A stretch of DNA of 32,572 nt, taken from the NCBI GenBank assembly GCA_019352875.1, contig JAAAFW010000009.1, forward strand, positions 1 to 32,572, given 5' to 3'. A program made the translations under genes and the position numbers. The stretch comes from Pedobacter cryoconitis. Its GTDB lineage: Bacteria; Bacteroidota; Bacteroidia; Sphingobacteriales; Sphingobacteriaceae. The notes beneath the pieces are model-generated. The model did not search any database. It was not told where the DNA came from and worked only from the letters and a program-made list of their open reading frames with translations. This document shows positions 16,907 to 24,729 of the stretch, piece after piece; the first letter of the stretch is position 1, and each line of letters opens with the position of its first letter.

Positions 16907-19900
16907 TCAGGATAGTTTCTTCCGGCTGATTTTTTCTTGCAAGCCCTGGAAAATGATAAATAGAACAGGAATTATAAATAAGCCCAATAATACGCCTGAC
17001 AGCATCCCGCCAGCAGCACTGGTACTGATCGAACGGTTACCGACAGCAGAAGGTCCTGTCGCCATCATTAGCGGTACAAGGCCGGCAACAAATGCCAGTG
17101 ATGTCATTAGAATTGGTCTTAACCTCAATCTGGCACCGCTAAGTGCTGCTTCCAGTAACGGCGTTCCGCTCCGCCGGGATTGCAGGGCAAATTCGACGAT
17201 CAGAATTGCATTCTTGGCTAACAGTCCAACGAGCATGATCAGGCCTATCTGCACGTAAATATTGTTGGTGATACCTGTTGCACCGATCGCGATAAACACA
17301 CCCAGTATCCCGGTAGGAATAGAGAGGATAACTGCCAAAGGCAGCAGGTAACTTTCATATTGTGCAGCCAGAAGGAAGTATGTAAACAGAATACACATCC
17401 CGAAGACAAATACCGTCTGTCCGCCGGAATTGCGTTCTTCACGGCTTAAACCACTCCATTCAAATCCGTAGTCTGCAGGAAGTTTCTCTGCAAGAACCTG
17501 TTCTGCAGCATCCATTGCCTGGCTATTGCTATAACCCGGCGCGGGCATAATATTCACTGTGATACTATTAAACAGATTGTACCTGCTTACTACTTCCGGC
17601 CCATATACTTTTTTGAGTTTAACTAATGTATTTACCGGAATCATTGCTCCTGTTTCACTTTTGATAAATACCTGACTCAATGAATTTTCATCCATTCTCG
17701 CAGCACCTTCCGACTTCAGTGTAACGCGGTAGAATTTACCGAAACGAACAAAGTCGCCAGCCTGGCTTCCACCATAAAATAATTGCATAGTGGTTAAGAT
17801 ATCACGGGTATTTGTACCCAGCTGATTAGCTTTGTCTTCATCGACAATAACTTCGTACTGTGGAAAATCAGCTCTGAATGTTGTAAATGCAGCTGCAATT
17901 GCAGGTAAACCATTTAGCTCTCCGATAATCTGCTGCGCATTTTCATTAAACTTCGTCAACTCGCCACCCGATTTATCCTGCAATACCATTTCTGCACCAC
18001 TTACACTACCGAATCCCTGGACAGGAGGAGAGCGAAACAAGCTTAATTCTCCTTCACGTATTCCTTCCAAGCGGATGTTCATCGCTTCTATGATTTTATT
18101 CATATCCTGAATTTCACCGCGGTCTTTAGCCTCTTTCAGTCGCATAAATCCAATGCCATAAGATGGGCCAGCACTGTTGCTCAGCATATTAAATCCTGAG
18201 ACACTTGTGATACTTTCCACCTCCGGCATCGTCCTGAAAGCACTGTCGATCCTATCAATTACCGTAGTCGTATAGTTCAGGTTCGTACCTGCCTGAAGTG
18301 ACAGATTATACATAATAAAACGGTCATCCTCTTCTGGAATGAAATCCTTAGGGTAAACACTCATCATCCAGAAGGCTAACCCGCTGACAATAGCAAGGCC
18401 ACCCATACTCCACCATTTTTTTCTGATCAGGAAAGAAACGCTATTGATATATTTATTAGTCAGACCATCAAAACCTATATTGAAAGCTGTAAAGAAACGC
18501 TGTTTGAAACCCGGTGCCGGTTCATTTGCCGCCGGACCATGTTCAGCTTTTAGAAACAGGGCACATAACGCCGGACTGAGTGTTAATGCATTAACAGCGG
18601 AGATCAGAATGGCAATCGCCAGTGTAAAGGCGAACTGCTTATAGAATATACCAGAAGGACCTTCCATAAATCCAATCGGCAGGAACACTGCTGACATGAC
18701 GAGTGTAATAGAGATGATCGCTCCGGTAATTTCACTCATCGCAGACTGTGTAGCTTCCTGCGGTGTAAGATTACTACCATTTAATTTAGCATGAACTGCC
18801 TCTACTACTACGATGGCATCGTCGACCACAATTCCAATTGCCAGAACCAGTGCGAATAGGGTTAGTACGTTAATCGTAAAGCCAATCAGCTGAAGAAAAA
18901 AGAAGGTACCAATAATCGCCACGGGTACTGCTATGGCAGGAATTAGTGTGGAACGGAAATCCTGCAGGAAGATGAACACAACAATAAAGACCAAAATGAA
19001 GGCCTCTATCAGTGTTGTCTTAACCTGGGCAATAGATTGGTCCAGCTGTTCTTTTACACTCTGGATGATCTCGTATTTTACTCCTTTCGGGAATTTTTTG
19101 TTTAGCTCCTCCAGGTTTTTACGTACGGCAGTTTCAATCTGTGTAGCATTGGATCCGCTGGTTTGCTGGATTCCCATTGTCACCGCCGGATTTCCATTGG
19201 ATTTATTGTCACTGTCATAAAACGAAGCGCCAAATTCTATTCTGGCCACATCTTTCAAACGCAACATGGAACCATCTGGATTTGATTTGATAATAATCCG
19301 TTCAAATTCTTCTGTCTGATTGAGTTTACCTTTGTATTTGATTACATATTGCAGAGGTGCGTCAGAATCTTCACCCAGTTTTCCGGGAGATGCTTCCAGG
19401 CTACTTCTACTTAAGGCATTTTCAATATCCTGTGGCACCAGCTTATTCATAGTTAGCTTACCCGGATCAAGCCAGATTCGCATGGAGTAGTCCTTGCTAC
19501 CAAAGAGTTGTACGTTCCCGATTCCAGGGATACGCTTTAATGTAGGTACCAGGTTAATTTTCGCATAGTTCTGCAGAAAGATTTCATCATACTTTTCCTT
19601 ATCCTCACTGGTGAGGTTAAAATACATGATGTTACTGTTCTGTTGTTTGGTGGTCGTTATACCTGCGCGAAGTACTTCTTCTGGGATTTGACTATTAACT
19701 TGTGCAACCCTGTTTTGTACGTTTACAGCCGCCTGGTCAGGATCGATTCCGAGACCGAAAATAACGGTAATGGAAAACGAGCCATCGCTTCCTGCCGAGG
19801 AAGTCATATACTGCATGTTTTCCACGCCGTTAATGGCTTCTTCCAGGGGTGTGATTACAGATCTGGTCACACTTTCGCTGTTTCCTCCCGGATAGGCGCC

Positions 19901-20038
19901 TGAAACAAATACTGTGGGTGGGGCAATATCGGGGAATTGGGTAACCGACAGCCTGGTTAGACTGACAATACCAAGCAGTACTAATATAATGGAGATGACC
20001 GTGGCCAGTACAGGCCGGTCAATAATCTTTTTGAGCAT
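16907..20038 (-). CDS. HAE1-type RND multidrug efflux permease (AcrB/MexB-like)
   Basis: The 1043-residue inner-membrane pump subunit has the usual twelve helices and two large periplasmic loops. The proton-relay residues of AcrB are all present: D406 and D407 in helix 4 (IGIVVDDAIVVVEAV), K942 in helix 10 (GLLAKNAILIVEF) and T979 (ILMTSLAF). The N-terminal QFPDIAPPTV and the length match the hydrophobe/amphiphile efflux-1 family. It exports drugs, detergents or similar amphiphiles by proton antiport. The adaptor gene ends four bases upstream and the outer-membrane duct gene starts 26 bases downstream, giving a complete tripartite pump. Confidence 0.96.
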   Translation of the reverse strand: MLKKIIDRPVLATVISIILVLLGIVSLTRLSVTQFPDIAPPTVFVSGAYPGGNSESVTRSVITPLEEAINGVENMQYMTSSAGSDGSFSITVIFGLGIDPDQAAVNVQNRVAQVNSQIPEEVLRAGITTTKQQNSNIMYFNLTSEDKEKYDEIFLQNYAKINLVPTLKRIPGIGNVQLFGSKDYSMRIWLDPGKLTMNKLVPQDIENALSRSSLEASPGKLGEDSDAPLQYVIKYKGKLNQTEEFERIIIKSNPDGSMLRLKDVARIEFGASFYDSDNKSNGNPAVTMGIQQTSGSNATQIETAVRKNLEELNKKFPKGVKYEIIQSVKEQLDQSIAQVKTTLIEAFILVFIVVFIFLQDFRSTLIPAIAVPVAIIGTFFFLQLIGFTINVLTLFALVLAIGIVVDDAIVVVEAVHAKLNGSNLTPQEATQSAMSEITGAIISITLVMSAVFLPIGFMEGPSGIFYKQFAFTLAIAILISAVNALTLSPALCALFLKAEHGPAANEPAPGFKQRFFTAFNIGFDGLTNKYINSVSFLIRKKWWSMGGLAIVSGLAFWMMSVYPKDFIPEEDDRFIMYNLSLQAGTNLNYTTTVIDRIDSAFRTMPEVESITSVSGFNMLSNSAGPSYGIGFMRLKEAKDRGEIQDMNKIIEAMNIRLEGIREGELSLFRSPPVQGFGSVSGAEMVLQDKSGGELTKFNENAQQIIGELNGLPAIAAAFTTFRADFPQYEVIVDEDKANQLGTNTRDILTTMQLFYGGSQAGDFVRFGKFYRVTLKSEGAARMDENSLSQVFIKSETGAMIPVNTLVKLKKVYGPEVVSRYNLFNSITVNIMPAPGYSNSQAMDAAEQVLAEKLPADYGFEWSGLSREERNSGGQTVFVFGMCILFTYFLLAAQYESYLLPLAVILSIPTGILGVFIAIGATGITNNIYVQIGLIMLVGLLAKNAILIVEFALQSRRSGTPLLEAALSGARLRLRPILMTSLAFVAGLVPLMMATGPSAVGNRSISTSAAGGMLSGVLLGLFIIPVLFIIFQGLQEKISRKKLS

Positions 20039-20042
20039 GTTC

Positions 20043-21191
20043 TTATTTTTTAACGGTTGTCATATCCGGTTGTATTTTCTCACCTTCCTGAATAGTGGCT
20101 ACATCATGAATAATCACGACATCACCAGCTTTAATACCACCTTTAACGATATAATTGTCTCCACTTTTGCCATTGGTAATAATGGAAACGCGTTCCACTG
20201 TCTGATCCTTTTTAAGTCTGAATGCAAAGATTTTATCTTGCATGTCCATCGTCGCTCTGACCGGAAGGAGTATAGCATTACTAATGGTTTCAGGTAGTAC
20301 TATCCGCCCGGTGTTACCTGAGCGCAGTATATATTTCGGATTATCAAATGCTGCTCGTATGCTTATCGCACCAATTGCAGTATCGAATTGCCCATCTATC
20401 ATCTGAATCCTGCCTTTCTTCTCATAAGGGGTACCGTCAGCCAGAATCAGTGAAACCTGTGGTAAATCTGCAATCAGCTGCGGCAATGTTTTATTACCGG
20501 ATTGTTGACTATTGAACTGCAGAAAATCCAGTTCGGTCATAGAGAAATAAGCATAGATCTGGCTAATATCTGTCAGGGTCGTTAACGGCTCCGTGTCTGT
20601 GCGGGAAATCAAATTGCCTGTTCTTTTTGGGATTCTGCCAATAAACCCACTTACCGGTGCCTTCACCGTTGTAAAACCGAGATTAATCTTTGCCGCCTCT
20701 ACCAGTGCTGTTTGTTGTGCAACGTTGGCCTCTGCGCTTTCCAGTGCCGCATTTGCAGTTTTCAGTTGAAAGCCGGAAGTAATTTTATTATTGCTAAGAG
20801 TGGTAAACTTCTCTACTTCAAGTTTTGCATTTTTCACTGCGGCCTGAGCGGCAGAAAGATTTGCTTTAGCGGTATTTAGCTGTTCTTTCAGTGGAAGATC
20901 ATTGATCTTAAATAAGGGTTGTCCTGCTTTTACAAAAGCACCTTCTTCGATAAAGATCTTTTCCAGGTAGCCTTCTGCCTGTGCCCGTATATCGACATTT
21001 ACTTTACCTTCAATCCTTGCCGGATAAGCAGAGCTGACAGTAACCGGGCTTTCTTGAAGCTTCATTGCCGCTAATTTTTTAATAGATTCCTCTGCAGGCT
21101 TATCGTGGGACCTGCATCCCCAGTTTAATAAAATCTGGAAAAACAGCAGGGAAATTAAAAGGACGTTCTGGATGTTGAATTTAAAAAGCAT
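20043..21191 (-). CDS. RND periplasmic adaptor (membrane fusion) lipoprotein
   Basis: The 382-residue adaptor (from Met at 21191) shows the expected order: an N-terminal membrane-directed segment ending in LNWGC (a poor but plausible lipobox), a barrel-sandwich lipoyl half (ARIEGKVNVDIRAQAEGYLEKIFIEEGAFVKAGQPLF), a coiled-coil hairpin (KEQLNTAKANLSAAQAAVKNAK), then lipoyl half, beta-barrel and membrane-proximal domains. An upstream in-frame ATG at 21218 is less likely because a candidate -7 promoter element overlaps it. It is the first gene of the efflux and two-component unit, four bases before the permease. Confidence 0.93.
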   Translation of the reverse strand: MLFKFNIQNVLLISLLFFQILLNWGCRSHDKPAEESIKKLAAMKLQESPVTVSSAYPARIEGKVNVDIRAQAEGYLEKIFIEEGAFVKAGQPLFKINDLPLKEQLNTAKANLSAAQAAVKNAKLEVEKFTTLSNNKITSGFQLKTANAALESAEANVAQQTALVEAAKINLGFTTVKAPVSGFIGRIPKRTGNLISRTDTEPLTTLTDISQIYAYFSMTELDFLQFNSQQSGNKTLPQLIADLPQVSLILADGTPYEKKGRIQMIDGQFDTAIGAISIRAAFDNPKYILRSGNTGRIVLPETISNAILLPVRATMDMQDKIFAFRLKKDQTVERVSIITNGKSGDNYIVKGGIKAGDVVIIHDVATIQEGEKIQPDMTTVKK

Positions 21192-21215
21192 TTGCCTGTA
21201 TTTTAATGTTGCCGG

Positions 21216-21223
21216 CAAATATA
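21216..21223 (-). promoter_or_regulatory. Candidate -7 element for the efflux/two-component operon
   Basis: On the minus strand the bases read TATATTTG, matching TANNTTTG. A TTTG lies 26 bases further upstream (21250-21253), longer than the usual 19-21 bases, so the match is imperfect. Transcription would begin near 21209, giving a short leader to the start at 21191. Confidence 0.4.
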
Positions 21224-21461
21224 ATGGTGACTAGAAGGTAGTTCTGTCGCAAAAGAACCCAGCTGGATTAAATTCAGGATGAAACGTAGGGGATACCCGC
21301 CGAAGCGCTAAAATTAGTTTTACTAAAATGAGCAGCTGTGTAATTTTATGAATAGATTGATAAATAAACAATTACAGGTTAAAATCGTTAATAATAAGTA
21401 TTTATCTTAAGGGTTCCCCGTCAGATTCAATTCTTCTGCAAAAATTAAAAGACGCACTGAT

Positions 21462-22844
21462 ATGAAAAAAACTATTCAAACCTTCTTTATAACTGTTGCC
21501 GGTATCCTTTTACTGCAATCCTGTAATAACAGCAGAAAAACCGATGGAAATACGATTTTATTCAAAAATGTAAGATTGATAGATGGTAACGGGGGGCAGC
21601 CGGTTGAAAACATGCGCATACTTATTCAAGGGGATACAATTGCCGGGATAGGTGCAGATCTGGATACGGCATCTGCCACACAGGTTATAGATTTGAATGG
21701 TAAAACAGTTATGCCGGCAATGATCAGTGCGCATGTTCATATCGGCACATTAAAGGGTACTACAACTGACGCAGACCATTACACCCGGGAAAATATTCTT
21801 GCCCAGCTCCAGAAGTATCTGGATTATGGAGTTAGTATTATTCAGGTTATGGGTACAGACAGGCCTATGCTTTTTGAAAGCGGATTGCGCGATTCCAGTC
21901 TGAACGGGCAGCTACCAGGTGCAAGGTTATATTCAGCCGGTTATGGATTCAACGTGCCAAATGGCCCGTCACCAGCGCTTTCTTCGGGAAAGGATTATTT
22001 GTTCCGCCCTTCGAAGGCTTCCCAGGTGCCGGCGCAAATTGACAGTCTGGCGAAGATTAAAGCATCTGTTGTGAAAATCTGGCAGGATAAGTTTGGGGGC
22101 GATGCAAAACCGATGTCTCCTGCGGTATTTAAGGCTATTATTGATCAGGCACACCAACATAAACTACGCGTTGCTGCTCATGTATATTACCTGTCAGACG
22201 CACGTGATCTGATTGATAATGATGTTGATATTATAGGGCATAGCATTCGCGATAGTGTTATCAGCGATGCCCTGATACAGGAAATGAAACAGAAAAAAGT
22301 GGTTTATATTCCAACACTTGCTTTAGATAAGTTTTCTTTTATTTATGGGAGTAAGCCGGATTGGTTAGATGATCCGTTTTTCAAAGCTTCTCTGGAACCC
22401 GGGGTATTAGCGATGATTACGGCGCCCGGATATGAACAGGAAGTGAGGAATTCGCAGGGCTATACTCGTAATAAAGCTGGTTTTGAGATAGCATTGAAGA
22501 ATTTAAAAAAGTTGTACGATGCCGGTATTCTTGTTGCTATGGGAACAGACTCGGGTGCAACTCCACTACGGGCACAGGGTTTTTCGGAACATCTGGAATT
22601 AGAACTAATGGTGCAGGCAGGTCTGACGCCATTACAGGCGATTGGAACGGCCACCAAAAATAGTGCAATAGCGATGCAGCTTGAAAAACGTTATGGAACC
22701 TTGGAAAAAGGTAAAGTAGCAGACCTGATCATACTTTCAGGTAATCCGGTGGAGGATATTAAAAACACGAGGAAAATTGAAGCAGTTTATAAAGCAGGCA
22801 AGAAAGCCAGTAGTGGACCGCTAAGCAATTCGAACGCTCAGTAA
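21462..22844 (+). CDS. Metal-dependent amidohydrolase lipoprotein (imidazolonepropionase-like)
   Basis: The 460-residue protein has a lipoprotein signal with Cys21 (LLLQSC). It shows the amidohydrolase superfamily metal pattern on a TIM barrel: H91-x-H93 (SAHVHIG), likely carboxylated Lys205 (VVKIW), H240, H260 (IIGHSI) and D363 (MGTDSGA). The C-terminal GTLEKGKVADLIILSGNP segment belongs to the small beta-sandwich domain. The subgroup resembles prolidase/imidazolonepropionase-like enzymes with broad peptide or cyclic-amide substrates. Its exact substrate is unknown. It is a single-gene unit divergent from the efflux operon, with no recognisable promoter consensus in the 243-base gap. Confidence 0.88.
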   Translation: MKKTIQTFFITVAGILLLQSCNNSRKTDGNTILFKNVRLIDGNGGQPVENMRILIQGDTIAGIGADLDTASATQVIDLNGKTVMPAMISAHVHIGTLKGTTTDADHYTRENILAQLQKYLDYGVSIIQVMGTDRPMLFESGLRDSSLNGQLPGARLYSAGYGFNVPNGPSPALSSGKDYLFRPSKASQVPAQIDSLAKIKASVVKIWQDKFGGDAKPMSPAVFKAIIDQAHQHKLRVAAHVYYLSDARDLIDNDVDIIGHSIRDSVISDALIQEMKQKKVVYIPTLALDKFSFIYGSKPDWLDDPFFKASLEPGVLAMITAPGYEQEVRNSQGYTRNKAGFEIALKNLKKLYDAGILVAMGTDSGATPLRAQGFSEHLELELMVQAGLTPLQAIGTATKNSAIAMQLEKRYGTLEKGKVADLIILSGNPVEDIKNTRKIEAVYKAGKKASSGPLSNSNAQ

Positions 22845-22880
22845 CTGAATAGTTTTATTTCCTCTATACAGATACTTTAG

Positions 22881-22946
22881 ACATCCTGATTCATACAAAG
22901 GCCGGACAGCTTTATGCTCGTCCGGCCTTTGTATGAATCAGGATGT
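22881..22946. terminator. 27-bp perfect palindrome between convergent genes
   Basis: Bases 22881-22907 are the exact reverse complement of 22920-22946, with a 12-base loop at 22908-22919. The GC-rich part (AAAGGCCGGAC) is next to the loop. The T-rich stretch after it supports termination of the plus-strand amidohydrolase gene, and the structure also lies just past the stop of the minus-strand TlpA-like gene. The stem is about twice the length of usual terminators. Confidence 0.85.
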
Positions 22947-22959
22947 GTTTATTTGATAT

Positions 22960-23571
22960 TTATTCCTTGCTTAGCTTTTCGAGATAAGCCAGAAATTCCG
23001 GATTGGTATAATCCGCTCCACCCTCATGTCTGAAAACGATTTTACCTGCTTTGTTCAACACTACAGTTGTAGGAATTGCGCTACCCAGGTAATCTGGAGG
23101 TATTGCACTTGCCGGTGTGAACACAGGTAGGCTGTATTTATTCTTGTGCATAAATTCCTGTGATTGTGCTGCTTTGTTATCTACGTCTACCATGAGGATA
23201 ACAACATTGGGATTCGTTTTTAATTTAGTATATAAGTCATTAATAGAAGGCATTTCAGCTACGCAGGGCGGACACCATGTCGCCCAGAAATTAATGAACA
23301 CAACCTTACCATGAAGGGAGTTCAAAGGAACAATTGCGCCGCTTTCGTCTTTAAAGGAAACCGATGATGTACTGGCTTGTTGTTCGGTGTTTTCAGATCC
23401 GGAATCGGTACTCGTGCCGGAAGGGACTTCAGGCTGAAATAAACCAATTTTCATCAGGCCCTGCATCAGAGTCCCTTTAATTTGTGGATTAATGATCAAT
23501 GCTGCGATCAATAAAAAGATGACAGCGGTGAAGATATTTGATGCAGTAAACCATTTCTTTTTTGTTTCCAT
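22960..23571 (-). CDS. Membrane-anchored TlpA/ResA-like thioredoxin-fold protein
   Basis: The 203-residue protein has one N-terminal membrane segment (about 12-28), a Ser/Thr/Glu-rich linker (about 50-70) and a thioredoxin fold with active site C100-P-P-C103 (FWATWCPPC) and cis-Pro167 (SAIPTTVV). TlpA/ResA proteins are periplasmic thiol-disulfide reductants serving cytochrome or copper-site maturation, or peroxide and thiol stress. It lies 69 bases after the adaptor gene and closes the sulfur/efflux gene run. A role in keeping periplasmic thiols reduced fits that context, but this is inference. Confidence 0.92.
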   Translation of the reverse strand: METKKKWFTASNIFTAVIFLLIAALIINPQIKGTLMQGLMKIGLFQPEVPSGTSTDSGSENTEQQASTSSVSFKDESGAIVPLNSLHGKVVFINFWATWCPPCVAEMPSINDLYTKLKTNPNVVILMVDVDNKAAQSQEFMHKNKYSLPVFTPASAIPPDYLGSAIPTTVVLNKAGKIVFRHEGGADYTNPEFLAYLEKLSKE

Positions 23572-23640
23572 TGTAATTATTTGAGGGTTAAAAATACATT
23601 GATTATTTATTCTTTCTGTTTAAAGCATTATTTAATGGCT

Positions 23641-24729
23641 TTAAAGTTCTTCTGATCCATTTTTAAGGTATTGCTCATCTGCGCTCAGTTCTCCGAATAC
23701 TTCTGTTAAAAGGTCTCTTTTATTACCGGTTGTAACGGGCAACCTTATGGGTTTTCCGTCACGCAGAGCCAGGACGAAGGTACCTGACTGTGCCTGGACA
23801 ATACTCGATGCGGGTAGCCAGAATGTATTTTCTGGCCGGCGTAACTTTAGTTTAACCTGAGCATATTCGCCTCCTTGTAATTGCCCGGGCTTATCAATAT
23901 CAAATTCTGCAATCAACGCACGCGTGTCCTGTTGAATAGTAGTAGAAGTCCTGGAGAGGGTTGCGCTAAAATTGCGGTCCTGCAGACCATTAACGGTAAA
24001 CATCACCCGGGTATCTTTAGCCAGTGAAGAGCTGTGCTTTTCCGGCACAGCAACCTGAAGGCGTAGTTTGCTCCGTTGTGCCAAGACAAAAAGTGCAGTC
24101 TGATTATTCTCGCCCACCAGTGCTCCGGCAGAGATATTACGTTCAACAATATGGCCATCGAAAGGAGCTGTTATACGGAGATAACGACTGAGCTGTGCCG
24201 TTGCAGCTGCGCTTGCCTTTGCAGCAAGATAGGCAGCACTGTCGCTTTTTAGTTTACTCCATGCTTTTTCCAGTTCAAGGGCTGCAACCGCACCCTGACT
24301 TTGTGAGGCTCTATGTAAGCGATCGTAGGATTGGCGGCTGTAGCTATAAATCTCTCTGAATTTCTGCTCCCCTGCCCGATCTGACTCGCTGCTTTGCATT
24401 ACTTCCGGCGCTTCCAATAGGGCTAATAGCTGGCCTTTTTTAACTGCAGCACCCCTGTCGACATAAATCTCTCTGACAAAACCTTTGATTTTAGGGTATA
24501 AACTTACTTGTTCATAAGGTCTGAGCTCTCCGGGTAAACTTAAAGTGTATTCAGATCTTTCCGATAGCGGACTGACAGTCTCCATCACTTTTTCCTGATT
24601 TTGCTGGATGTCTTTTGGAGCTGTACCCGCTTTTTCCCCGGAGGTCTCGTTTCCGCAACCAGCTAAAAAAAAAGCTGCAGTCACGACAGATATAAGGAAG
24701 ACTTGTTTTAATATATTCGTTTGTTTCAT
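23641..24729 (-). CDS. RND periplasmic adaptor lipoprotein, second pump
   Basis: The 362-residue adaptor has Cys25 in a good lipobox (LAGC), then lipoyl halves (LYPKIKGFVREIYVDRGAAVKKGQLLA), a coiled-coil hairpin (about 115-180), and beta-barrel and membrane-proximal parts. Its ATG overlaps the stop of the permease gene by four bases (ATGA type), showing translational coupling. The C-terminus stops abruptly at KNGSEEL. In the +1 frame after a TTT run the reading would continue K-A-I-K and then stop, so a one-base slip may have trimmed four residues; the effect should be small. Confidence 0.93.
   Translation of the reverse strand: MKQTNILKQVFLISVVTAAFFLAGCGNETSGEKAGTAPKDIQQNQEKVMETVSPLSERSEYTLSLPGELRPYEQVSLYPKIKGFVREIYVDRGAAVKKGQLLALLEAPEVMQSSESDRAGEQKFREIYSYSRQSYDRLHRASQSQGAVAALELEKAWSKLKSDSAAYLAAKASAAATAQLSRYLRITAPFDGHIVERNISAGALVGENNQTALFVLAQRSKLRLQVAVPEKHSSSLAKDTRVMFTVNGLQDRNFSATLSRTSTTIQQDTRALIAEFDIDKPGQLQGGEYAQVKLKLRRPENTFWLPASSIVQAQSGTFVLALRDGKPIRLPVTTGNKRDLLTEVFGELSADEQYLKNGSEEL

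Noticed and set aside
16953..20297. Several plus-strand ORFs of 65-127 codons opposite the first RND operon
   Set aside because: They are antisense to strongly conserved permease and adaptor sequence, with low-quality composition and no start context; they are shadow frames.
21192..21218. Nine-residue N-terminal extension of the first adaptor
   Set aside because: The ATG overlaps a candidate -7 element and the extension adds charged residues before the lipoprotein signal.
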